Part shown: piece by piece, positions 15,101 through 26,688 of the stretch | Numbering within the stretch: position 1 is the stretch's first letter | Layout: the number at the start of each line of letters is the position of its first letter | Program-made: the position numbers and the translations under genes | DNA from: Rhabditophanes sp. KR3021 | Taxonomy: Eukaryota > Nematoda > Chromadorea > Rhabditida > Alloionematidae | DNA length: 64,000 nt | Direction: 5' to 3' | Assembly: GCA_963281155.1 (NCBI GenBank) | Contig: CAUJLY010000004.1 | Coordinates: forward strand, 3,224,001 to 3,288,000 | The notes under the pieces: generated by a model | Seen by the model: the letters and a program-made list of their open reading frames with translations, nothing else | Database searches by the model: none | What the model was told of the DNA's origin: nothing

Positions 15101-16984
15101 TGACGACATTTGATGTCTCCTATGAGACATTAATAATTGTCCAAAAGTCATTATGCCTTAATTAATCCTTCAAACATATTTTTAATGATTTATATCATAA
15201 CAAAAACTATAAATGCTCCCATAAAATGAAACAATACTTTTATACATTCGTTCAATCCCTCAAGACTTGTCTAATGTTGGCAAGTGAAAAGTTGTATGAT
15301 GTGATATATTTATGGGGTATCATTATATTGTCAAAATAGTACTAAAAATAATAGCACTAAATAATAATGCCAAATGGAGTATGCCATTTAAATGGGTATT
15401 GTCAACGATGTACAACATCCCATCTATACAATTGATATCAAATCTGTTGCTAGGAACTGTAATTACATCAATTTTAAAAGTTATTTGATTGCACCAAGGG
15501 AAATTAATTTTACTATTTCCAATTATTGCCGTTCCCAAAATGTGTGGTAATTGAAAACAAAAGTTAATTAGAAATGTGTTCAGAAGATGTGTTAAACAAG
15601 GTTTTGTTAAAGTTAAAAGAAATTTGTCGGTATAAATCAAACTAATCAGTGGCCAAGGCAAACACTAAATGCCATTGAACAAGTCCGTTTGATTGATATA
15701 CTTAGCAGTATGGTGTCGATTAGTTGCTAATGGATTCACTTGTCACTTACAACTCAACATAATTAAAAGGTAACTGTTACTTTTTTCTACATCCTTTATT
15801 ATAGGGGTATTTTTATAGTCATTTCTCACCTACACATAAATACCTTTAATTCAAAGGTAATGATGCCTCTCCATAAACAAAGTCTCTGATTAAGTCATTT
15901 ATAAATATTTATAAAGCTGTAAAAATAAATTTCCTTAAAATAACATTAAACAAAAGATTGCGGGATACATCAAAGGGGTTGCTTTTTTAATGTGCAATAA
16001 AAAGCAGTCCCATATGGCGAAAAGAGGTGAGTAAGTTCAGATCTATCAGGTCGGATTAAAAAGATTTGTCAGGCCCGAAAACAGCGTGATAATTATAATG
16101 AAAAAGTAATTGCATTATGCAGTGATGCGTGAATATGCATTGTGTTTTAATTATTAATTCAAAATGCCATTAAAAGTATTTTGTTTTGATTGATATGAGC
16201 TGTGCAAACTTACTTTATTTGCTTTGACGGTAGTAGATAAACTATCAACTTGATGGTTCGTGTGCCCTTCATGAAGACATCTACAACATAGATATTGCCT
16301 GCACTCTGAGCAATACATTGATAATTCTTGGTCATGGTTTTGGCAGTAATTAGAAGTATCATTAAGTGTTGGTGAGGAAGACTTGTTAATAGCAGGAATT
16401 AATGTGTGCTTGATTAAAGGTCCTCTTGGCGGGTGCAAAAGGTCTCGACAATTTGAGCAGTAGAAGATATCACACTGCTCACAAAAGATTATGGCTTTGT
16501 TGGGGTTTTTTTCGCAAAGCTGGCAATTAGATACTTCAGATGGTGGCAGTTGGCATGTTGAGATCATTATTTTGGTAACTAATTTTAATATTATTTTATT
16601 AACTGGGGCACACCGAATTGCATTTTCGTCAATAAAGATAGTTTGTTTGTGGCAAAGATTGCATCTCACAATACAGCCTGATGACGAACTGGGGCTTAAG
16701 ATAGTCGTCTTACTAATAAAGCTTGATGGTCGTGAATTTTTGTTGAGAAAGACTACACCTGAGTCTGTTTCCGAGTTAATTGACATTTTATCCATATCAC
16801 CATCATTTTCACTAACACAAACAGAGGCTGAATCACTGCTAGATGCATTAGAAAAACAAGGCGATGCCACAGGGTTGGAAGACGTCTTAATAGCACACTC
16901 GCGGCAAAGTGAATGACCACAAGTTAATAGAATAGGGTCGGTAAAAAAAGATTTACACGAGGAACACTTGAGTTCTTCTTCCAT
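12144..16984 (-). CDS. madd-2: TRIM9/MADD-2-type E3 ubiquitin ligase
   Basis: Class I TRIM protein, a family that links ubiquitin ligation to microtubules and netrin-guided axon or muscle-arm growth. Exons in coding order: 16984-16214, 13901-13689, 13519-13246, 13161-13102, 12982-12144; all phases agree, 718 residues, close to human TRIM9. Order of domains: split RING (residues 7-30 and 104-125, with a Ser-rich insert typical of TRIM9 between), B-box 1 (154-198), B-box 2 (213-250), coiled coil (about 258-330), COS box (to about 420), Fn3 (about 441-540) and SPRY/B30.2 (about 541-718, with HYWEI and GWSIYADG-like motifs). Intron 1 is large, 2.3 kb (13902-16213). The start MEEELKCSSC matches the RING onset of TRIM9. 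The symbol is given by orthology inference. Confidence 0.9.
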
Positions 16985-19429
16985 TTTGAATGCTAAAAAT
17001 ATTATTTATAAATACTTATTAAAATGGTACAAATAAGATTAGTTATTGTAAAACAATTAATAAAACATTATTACAATGCTGAGGTCATACTAACAGAAGT
17101 TGTTCGTAGGTAGGAAGTTCTAAATATTCACAATAAACAGATTGTTTACATTAACGGATTATATTGTTTAATCAAACAGGCTCCTGCTGTTGCCGTATAA
17201 ATCAAAAACATTTCAAAGAATAGGAAAAGCATGGCCTTATAGAATGATTTTAGAAGGATGTCTGCTTGATGACAGGTTTAAATCAAAATGGATTATGCAG
17301 ATTAGGAGTAATAAATACAGAAAAATAGTTATGAATAGATGCAAAGATGGATGGAAGTGCAAAAAATAGCCATACGACATGTTAAAAATTGTGTGTTGCA
17401 AAAAATGAATTAAAATGAAATAAGACCCAACAACTAAATATTTAAGAGTTTAGTGTATTTGTTATCATCTTATAGAGTGTGTCATTGATAGTCTACTACA
17501 AATGTGGTACCATCGAGGTTATTGGCCTTTGCCACAATAAATGTGAAAGCAAAAACTAAATATTTTGGTTAGCCAAAAAGTAATGACCACAGTAACTTTG
17601 CATCATATCAGGGATGTTTTATTCTTGGAGACAGATTACTTCCCCAACGGCATTTAACGTCCTGCAAAAAGTCTTTTAACGTCTTATTTTGAACAACCAT
17701 AATAAATAAATAACCCAATCTGGGAGAATACTTTTAACAAAATTAGTCAAAGTACGATTTTTAAACTAAACATATTTTATTATCCTTGGGGTCCCTTTTT
17801 ACTAAATTACTACAAATAGATCCGCCTCATCATAATTATTTAAATAAGTGGCAGCAACTAATATATTAGCTACTACTTTTTTATGTTTTACTAATTAACG
17901 GCTAGTTTCCGTGTACTTTCGATATTAGCCTGATTTAATAGAGCTGTTATGTGAGGTAATGGAGCTTTTATGTTATTAGGTGCCATAAACAGATGTTTTA
18001 AAAATAATGTTTAAAATAATGTCAAAAATAATGTTAGAGTAATTTCAAATAAAGTTAAACAATTCCAAAGGAATTCTTAATTATTTAGAGGAATAAGAGG
18101 GCTTGTTCAGAGATAAAAATCTATTTAAATTAATTGTTTCGGCAACAATAATTTACAGAGATTGGTAGTTGAGGTTACCGAGTATATGAGTATATTAGGG
18201 TATATTAATAGAAGTATTTATATTTGATTTAGATTAATAAAATGATAAGAATGGTAATGATCATTTGAGCGTAAATGTTGTATTTAAGTGTGAACTTTTG
18301 AACAACACACGTTTGCCTGACAAATCGGACTAATACACATTTAAGTGACAGAAAAGGAAGAGTATAATAGTAGGCGGAAAATGGACCCTAGTTTAGAGTT
18401 GCGCCATTTCAATATGAATTCGTTTAAATTTATCTATATTCACATAAACTTATATGTATCTATAAATTATTTGGATAGAATGTAACGGTAACGCCTTGTG
18501 GAAAAATGATTTTTACAAAATTATAATGATAAATATTGTGTAAATAAATATGGGTTTAGTATACAATTGAGTAAAGTGTTAATATATTTTTATTTATATT
18601 AGACAACATATCCTTTTACAATTGGATTATCTTTCAATACAGAAATACCCTCCATTAAGAACTCTAAATTAGCCAATGAAGCAATTTAAAATAAAATAAA
18701 TTAAAAATAAGGAAAATAAGATGAATATATAAATGAAATATTATTATAAGTATAATAATGGTAAATATTAAAATTATACGAGATATAAAGTATACGTTCG
18801 CAAACTTCCGCCACAACTTAAAACTAGCAGTCAATTTTTAAGAAGCGGCATTTACTTTTTATACTAATCTTAAAATTACATATATTAGTTGTCAATCTTA
18901 TCAGCTACACACATTTATCAAAGTAAAATCAAAGCAATGCCATTAAACAATATCCATTCATGCTATCATAAAAATATTGGTATTAAAAAAGTAATTTCTT
19001 TTCCGCACATATAATCCAATTAAATTGGCTTTGCTTAATATGAAAGACTGGATGTGTGTTGTTGTGTTTATTAAAAATGATTATAAATAATACTTTCAAA
19101 AATCAAACCTCTGGTGATAATAAATAAATATGTATAATAATGTGTAAGGTAGCATAAAAAGGTACTTGGAAAGGGATAAAAGAAAGACGTGAGGTGGATA
19201 ATTCATATGCGGAGATCTCGCTTAAAACTGGAAAGATTAAATGTGATATCTTATTATAATGTGATATCGCCTAGTGAAATAACAAATCAAAAAAGTATAA
19301 TTGATAGCTTTCATTTTTATTAAGGTATAATTATGTCAACTTAAATTGGTTAAACAAAAAGGAGTAAAATCATAACCAATTAAAGGACCAAATTTATCTA
19401 TTAATAATACGCATTTTAATAAATAACAA
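16985..19429. other. Intergenic region upstream of the TRIM gene
   Basis: 2.4 kb of AT-rich sequence between the 5' end of the TRIM gene and the 3' end of eIF2B gamma. I see no open frame with protein-like content, no tRNA and no clear repeat. It should include the TRIM promoter near 16985-17300. Confidence 0.55.
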
Positions 19430-21848
19430 TTAGTCATCTAAAATCATTTCCTTGGCTTCCTCAGCAAATAACTTGTTCGAGTATTTTCCTGAAATAATAT
19501 AAAAATTAATTGTCAAAATAATTAGCTCGTTAAAGAGAGGAAACACGAAGGTCATTTTATTATGCCATTAAGCTCTTTTTTAATAAAGTTACCTTTTGTG
19601 ATTTGTTGATAACCGGATGTAACGATGCAATCATTTAGTTCAACATCATCTCCAATCGTAACATTTGGGCAGATAATGGAATTTTTAATGACCACCCTAC
19701 AAATTAAGATTAAAATCAAGTTTAAATGACAAAAAAGTTATGCAATTAGACACCTACCCCTTGCCAATTTTAACTGTGTTCATAACAATTGAGTCTGCAA
19801 TAGTTGTTTTATGTCTTATTGCAGTGGCATAATTTATGACAGAACGATTAATCGCTGTAATTCCACTTTCACCGTCAGCTACCAAAAATTTGACTGTTTC
19901 GGAGAGTAGTGAGTTGTGTACTTTCAGATGATTCACATTTAGGGCATGACGTCTGGGAGTATAAAAGCAATCTGTTAGATAAGGCACGATCTAAAAAGAA
20001 AAACATTCTAATAAAAGGAAAATTTGTTTATGAATACTTACACTTTTGCATGTTTCAAAGTAAGAGGCAATTGTATTACCTGAAATAACAATGATTGATT
20101 AATATACTTAAATGTGCTTTTTGAATAAATTATTTGGTGAAATCATATAACTTTTTGCTGTAAGGCTTTTGAAATGTCAGATAAAACTTTTTAATGTCAT
20201 GCTAATACTTTCCAGTAACGCATGGCCACCTTAGTCGTTTAGCCAGAAACTCAAAGCTGAAGACGTATTAGATGTTATCTGGCCAGGAAGAAACGATCCA
20301 TCTACAGTTAACAAAGCATATCTTTACTTCTTTTTGGATCCAAGAGCTGTCGGAAAAGTGTTGACTGAAGACAGCGTGTTTGATGACTTCGATTTGTTTG
20401 AGAAATCAATCTGTTATGTGGGTGAATCCAAAAGAGATGGTAGACCAGATGACCACTGTAGCATGTTCAACTTTAAATTGACAAACAACGTTTATTCAAC
20501 AGAAAGGAAAACAGAGTCAATCAAGTCATTAATGCTGGTTTAAAGCTGATTGTAGTGATGTTGGCTGTTAGTTCAAAGGAAATTGCTGAGAACCCTGAGT
20601 TCATTCTCATGGAACGCTGTAAGTGGCAAATCACAAATTGTGATCACGCAAGTGCTCCATGAAGGAAACTTACCTCCTCAACTCAAAAAATGCTGTTCAG
20701 TTGGGGCTATCTTAGCTAGGATGGTCTTTGACGCAAAAGCTATTGCTGAGACCAAATTTCAATTTTTGTCTTTTTTTGATATAACAAACTTTTCTTAATT
20801 TTTTCTTATACTTACCTAAAATTAAACAAATTAGCTAAGATCATTAAAGAGAAATTTACATCTGGCGGTAAAATTTCCATCTTCTGGCTTAATTATGTAA
20901 GCATAGCACTTCAACATGTCGGTTTTGTCGAAGTTGTGTAATACCTCATTTGCTTCGTTAGATTCACTGGTCTCGAATCTTTTCTTGTCATTTTTAGCGT
21001 CCTCTTTGAAAACATCTTTATTATTTGCTTCGATAAGTTCTACACTCTTTTGGTCTAGGTGATAAACTTGTTGTTCTAGAAGCATTGGCAATAATTCTCC
21101 TTTGATAGCATTAATATCTTCATTGATGCAGCAAATATCCAAAACATACTTCTTCATGACATAAACATGGCAGTCCTGATAATTAGCTGATAGTTCAACG
21201 TCTCTGAATCTTTTGAACACATCCAGTGATTTGCTACTTTCATCGAAATCATCTTCCGGAATCATAAACACTAAGCGATTATCCTTCTTGTTTAACCCAA
21301 TGAAATCTCTGTACTTAATTGGCTTAGCATTTTCACTTCCAGGGGTTGTTCCTGTGACGGGTTTCGAAGACAAAAGACACGTAACAGAGGATTGGTTTGC
21401 ACGGTGCATCTTCAACAGATTGACAAGTGACACGTCCGAAATAAAGTCACCAGAAACGACTATGAAATCTCTTGTAATGTGAGATTGAATGTGAAGCAAC
21501 GCCTTGAAAGTTCCCCAATCTTCATCATTTTGTGGCAATGAAATGACTTTAATGTTCATCTCAACGGCAAACTCGGGAAACTGCAACTTATCTTTCATTT
21601 CCATTTCAACGTCTTTGGTAATCTTGTCCGTTATTACCAACAGAACATCTAAATATGTGTTATCTTAGTACTGCAAAATTTAAAAAATACCTACCAGTAA
21701 TTCTGTTCTTTGCTAAAAAGTTGAGGGGGTACCAAAACATTGGAACGTTTGCAATTGGAAGGGACGATTTGACAACATGATTTGTCAGGTTAGTCATGCG
21801 ATTACCGACACCTCCGGCCATCACGACAGCTTGAAATTCAGACACCAT
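19430..21848 (-). CDS. EIF2B3: Translation initiation factor eIF2B subunit gamma
   Basis: Catalytic-subcomplex subunit of the GDP/GTP exchange factor for eIF2 in the cytosol. Exons in coding order: 21848-21695, 21648-20860, 20079-20042, 19990-19758, 19696-19593, 19488-19430. All phases fit; 458 residues, against about 450 for the human protein. The N-terminus has the nucleotidyltransferase-like signature AVVMAGGVGNRMTNLT followed by HVVKSSLPIANVPM. The middle ends ARC-NTIASYFE across a spliced codon, as expected for this family. The C-terminus has left-handed beta-helix hexapeptides (NSIICPNVTIGDDVELNDCI). The third intron, 20080-20859, is 780 bp and carries an antisense GIY-YIG-like coding remnant. 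The gene is divergent from AQR with only 154 bp between the start codons. Confidence 0.93.
20235..20715 (+). pseudogene. Decayed GIY-YIG (LEM-3/ANKLE1-like) nuclease fragment, copy 1
   Basis: Lies in an intron of eIF2B gamma, on the opposite strand. The first frame (20235-20540) reads AYLYFFLDPRAVGK then SICYVGESKRDGRPDDH, which has the layout of a GIY-YIG domain (Tyr-rich strand, LDPR, then YVG). After a frameshift near 20480 the reading continues LFNRKENRVNQVINAGLKL, then AENPEFILMERCKWQITNC, and after a second shift near 20655 KETYLLNSKNAVQLG up to a stop at 20713. In ANKLE1/LEM-3 nucleases the same order K..R(I/V)...I...G...E...E..I...LTN is seen. There is no upstream ankyrin or LEM region and no intron. 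It matches copies at 27985 and 43274 in the shared region. Confidence 0.6.
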
Positions 21849-22002
21849 CCTTCAATAGAAACTATCTAATTTTAAAATGATAATGATACAAGTTGTTCAT
21901 GAAGACACTACATTCCACTAGCGCAAATGAAAAATCCCACGACGAACAGTTTTTTGAAAGTTGGTTTGTTTTTTGCAAAGCTTGCATAACTATTGCATCA
22001 AG
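21849..22002. promoter_or_regulatory. Divergent promoter between eIF2B gamma and Aquarius
   Basis: Only 154 bp separate the start codons of two housekeeping genes on opposite strands, so both promoters must lie here. No TATA box in the expected place; this fits housekeeping promoters. The call rests on geometry only. Confidence 0.6.
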
Positions 22003-25000
22003 ATGGCAAATATAGATTCTCCTCAATTTAATGTAAGTTAATCATTTTCCTAATCACGCTATATTTAATATTTCAGGACGCTGTAAACGCGTTAAAAAAC
22101 GATGGTTGTCCAAACCTCAAAAGTTCAACTGATCTGCTGTATGGCCTCGTTACTACTAACCATGGATTTTCCAAGTTACGAATTAAGAGCATGGAATTCG
22201 ATGGTATTTTAGAAGAAATACTTTGGCCTAAATTTGGTGTTGAATCTTGTTCTACTTCCCATTTAATGCTTATTGTGTTGTTGATCATTGAAAAGCATAA
22301 AGAACGCCTAAACGTTTGGGAGGTAAGTAAGGTTTAAATTAATTTTATAATGACAATGTTTCTAGTGTGTCGAAAAGAATCCTCAGCTATTTGAGTTCTT
22401 CTGGAGGCATTTGCTGGAAAAAATAATTAGTGCAAAGGGAAATCTGGTGGAAGAAAGTGCAATGTTGGGGGTTTTAGGAATTTGCTTGAAATCACTGGAA
22501 TATGAAGTAATTAAGAAGTCTGTGAAAGATATTTGCACCCCATTGTCATTAACAAACCTAAGTGAACGCCAACGTGCCCATTTCTTTGGGGAAGAGGTGA
22601 TAATTAAGAAAATCTACAAAAAGTCACTTAAGAAATTTGAAAAGAATGAGGAGGAGAAAGTTAAAACCACTTTTGACAAGTCATTTTTCTGGTTTTTGTG
22701 TTCAAAATTCGTCAACGTATTGAAGGCTTGTGATGCAAACATGACAATTGAGATGATCAGATATCTTGAAAAGAGTTTAGAACTATTTATTGACTTGGAG
22801 TCGTTTTTAAGTACCCGAAGATTTTTTGACCCATTACTCAAGGCCAGTCATATTATTACTTACTTAACTATGAGTGATCTAATCACAACCGATGAAGGAT
22901 CCTTAATTTGTGCTTTGGTCGAAAAACTCAAGTATTTTGCAAAGTTCGAAATTGATGCCATTCAAGGAAACCCTCTCACACCTAAGCAAATTGAGCAGAA
23001 CCATTTCAAGAGATTCCTACAACTCCAGAAAGCTGCTTTTAAATTGATGAAAGAGGAATGCGAGGATTTCTACAATCTTAATGTTTCTTCTGTTGATACT
23101 AAAAATGCCCTAGTGAATGTTTTTAGTAAGGTCGGTTCTCTTAAACTAAGTCATTTTGTAGAAGAGCTGGGATTAATCAGAGAAGATGAAATAAATAGTT
23201 TCAGCGATGAATTTTTGATTGACAAAATTGTTTTCCACGCCCAACGTCGCCAAAATCAACTTCAACAACTTAATGATACTCCTCTGTATCCAAACGAAGA
23301 ATATATTTGGGACGAGAACTTGATTCCTTACGATGAGTATACTGGCGATAGTGTTTTACCATTAGACAAATTAAATTTGCAATTTTTAACTCTAAATGAT
23401 TATTTGGTTAGAAATTATAATTTGTTTAAATTGGAAAGTACCTATGAAATAAGACAAGAACTGGAAGATTGTCTCTACAGAATGAAACCATATAAAAATG
23501 AATTACATGAAAAGCCATTATTTGAGGGGTGGTCAAAGAAAGCCCTCCCAATTAACTCCTCTAAAATTGTGCTGATTGACAAGGCTCGAGTAGGTGAGAA
23601 AAGCCCAGCATGTGTGAAAGCGGAAATCGTATTTAATGTACCACAAAATCAAAACTCCAGGCGTGATTGGGATAAACTGAGACGCCATGACATTTGCTTA
23701 TTAGTTACAGTTAGACCTAAAAAAAGCAATGGATTTGAACGAGGTGATACTTTTAAAGATGCTCTTGAGATCATCAACGTTCGTGGTTGTGAAATTGAGG
23801 GCTTCGTTGATTCAAATGGCCGCGTCATTGAAGAATACGAGGTTGAAGAATTTAAAAAAAAGTTACACGGATTCACCAGAACTGTCAAAGTTATTTTAGA
23901 TTCCAATCAGTACCGCATTGACGCCCAGAAGAAAACAACTGATTTGTATGATAAATTTGATGTTATTGTTCGAAGAGATGCTAAAGCTAACAACTTCAAG
24001 GCCGTTCTTGACACAATAAGGCAACTGCTGAATACTGAATGTGTTGTTCCAAATTGGTTAGGAGATTTAATATTGGGCTATGGCGATCCAAGTTGCGCAG
24101 GCTACAAGCAAATCGGAAGTGCGATTCCCGAGATTGATTTTTGTGATACTTTTTTGAACAAACAACATGTCTTAGACAGTTTTCCAGACAACAAAGTTGA
24201 ATTCACTAATGAACACATTGAAAATGGATCGTACACATTGAAATTCAGTGAACTTGAAATGCAGCATGGCAAAGAAACAAATGGGGACACGACTATTTAC
24301 GCAACATCTATCGAGAACAATATATCGGAAGAATTGTTCTCCCAAACCATAAGAAGGAACACTATCCGATTTACGCCAGCTCAAGTAGAAGCAATCAAGT
24401 CTGGTGTTCAACCTGGACTAACGATGATTGTTGGTCCTCCAGGGACAGGAAAAACTGACGTTGCTGTTCAAATCATCTCGAATATTTACAAAAATTGGCC
24501 TAATCAAAGGACACTAATTGTGACCCATTCAAATCAAGCTCTCAATCAGTTATTTGAAAAAATTATGGGATTAGATATTGATGAAAGACATTTACTAAGA
24601 TTAGGTCATGGCGAAGATTCGCTTGAAACTACTAAAGATTTCAGTAGATATGGAAGAGTCAAGTATGTTCTGGAGGAAAGGATTGCCCTGCTTGCAGAAG
24701 TTGGTAAAATTAGAACTTCATTAGATATTGTTGGAGACTATGAATACAGTTGCGAAATGGCTAATCACTTGTATATAATCGAGTTGTCAAAAAGATGGAG
24801 ATCATTTATGGCTAATGTGGATGAAAGCAAGATTGATTATGTAAAACAAAATTTCCCATTCACAAAGTATTTCTCACCTCAAATTATGGACAAGATTACT
24901 GGTGAAAACGTAAAGGAAGATCTTAAAGTCGCAATTGCGTGCTGGGATCAAATTTCACATTTGTTTGAAAAATTGAAAGAATATTGTGCTTTTGAATTGT

Positions 25001-26495
25001 TGAGAAGTGGAAAAGACAGAACAGAGTATTTGTTAGTAAAGGAAGCAAAAATCATTGCTATGACTTGTACACACGCTGCATTGAAAAGAAAAGATTTGGT
25101 TGAATTAGGATTCAGTTACGACAATGTTTTGATGGAAGAAAGTGCCCAAATCCTAGAAGTAGAGACATTTATCCCACTACTTCTTCAAAATCCTAGAGAA
25201 GGAAAGAATAGACTCAAAAGATGGATTATGATTGGAGATCACTACCAACTGCCACCGGTAGTCCAAAATATGTCAATTCAAAAGTACTGCAACATGGAGC
25301 AAAGTTTGTTTACTCGTTTTGTGCGATTGGGAATCCCAACAATTGATCTTGACCAACAAGGTAGAACAAGAGAGGACATCCTACAATTGTACAATTGGAG
25401 GTACAAAAATCTATCCAGTTTACCCCTACTTAGCCAATTGGATGAATTTAAATGCATGAACGCAGGATTTGTTCATAACTTCCAATTTATTAATATTCCT
25501 AATTACAACGGACAAGGAGAATCGTCACCTCTTCCGTACTTTTACCAGAATTTGGGCGAAGCTGAGTATGCTGTTGCTTTATACACCTACATGAGAATAT
25601 TGGGATATCCAGCCGAAAAGATCACCATTTTGACAACTTATAATGGTCAATGTGCTTTGTTGAAAGATGTTGTAGCCAAAAGATGTGCCAACAATCCTTT
25701 GCTAAAAGCTCCACATAGAATAAGTACCGTTGATAAATTCCAAGGCCAACAGGTATCATTTAAACATAAAAATTTATTAAGTAGAAAACCCAAAAAACGG
25801 GACAAGTGAATAAAATGTTAAGAGACAAAAAGTCCTCAAAGAAAAGTTGAGGGCATTGACTTTTTTATTTGGATACGTGTAGGTGACGATTTCCAATTCA
25901 CTTCAAAGAATGCAAAACTTAAATCATTGTCGGCAACCAGTCTTTTAGATAATATGAGATAATCTATTTACATATTAATAATTTTCGTTAATTTCAGGAA
26001 GACTACATTATTTTATCCTTGGTAAAAACTGAAAACATTGGCCACTTGAGAGACATTAGAAGACTTATCGTGGCATTGTCGCGTGCTAGACTCGGACTTT
26101 ACTGTTTAGGAAGGTTGTCCTTGTTTGGAAAATGTCTTGAATTACAACCTAGTTTGAAAGTATTTTTAAGCAAACCCACAAAGTTGGAATTGCTACCAAA
26201 TGAATTGTATCCTTGCACAAGACAGCAAAATGATACTCTACCAATGACTCCCCTCATCCTAGAAGATACCCATGATTTATGTGGATATGTCAACGAATTT
26301 TATAAAGGTAATCTTCCCTATTTAAAGCAAAAATACGAAGAGGAAATGTATGTTGAAAAGACTGAGGAGGAAGAAATCGAACAGGAAGAAATCACTCCAG
26401 TAGAAGAAACTGAAGCAACTCCAGTCATTGAAGAAAAGGTTATTGAGGAAGTCGAAGAGGGAATTGCATTCGAGTCAGTTGATGCAATGGAGTAA
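22003..26495 (+). CDS. AQR: Aquarius, intron-binding spliceosomal RNA helicase
   Basis: SF1 helicase of the Upf1-like group that binds introns in the spliceosome; the C. elegans orthologue is EMB-4. Exons: 22003-22032, 22077-22322, 22366-25752, 25998-26495; phases agree, 1386 residues, a little shorter than the human protein. Visible motifs: Walker A GPPGTGKTD (residues about 782-790), Walker B in the family form LMEESAQILE (about 1014), motif III GDHYQLPPVV, then LDQQGRTR, and across the last splice DKFQGQQ-EDYIILSLV and HLRDIRRLIVALSRARLGL. The long N-terminal armadillo-like part precedes the helicase. The C-terminal tail is Glu-rich. The last intron (25753-25997) contains an inverted repeat around 25826-25867. 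Confidence 0.95.
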
Positions 26496-26688
26496 CTTAC
26501 AATTTATTAACTTGTTCCTTTTTATTTTTAATTTTATTTAACAATTGCGGAATAAATATCTTAATTTAATCGTTGTTTAAATGTTATCATGTTAATTTTA
26601 TTTATATGAATTTTCTGACATTTTATCTGTTTATTAATTTTAAAGTAAAAAATAAAGTTTGGTTGGACATCATGCATATTGTTGGAAG

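Noticed and set aside
16491..16916. Open frame of 141 codons on the plus strand
   Set aside because: It is antisense to the RING/B-box exon of the TRIM gene and has no domain of its own.
20235..20715. Copy 1 as an extra exon of eIF2B gamma or Aquarius
   Set aside because: It is on the opposite strand to eIF2B gamma, whose exons join in phase without it, and it is broken by frameshifts.
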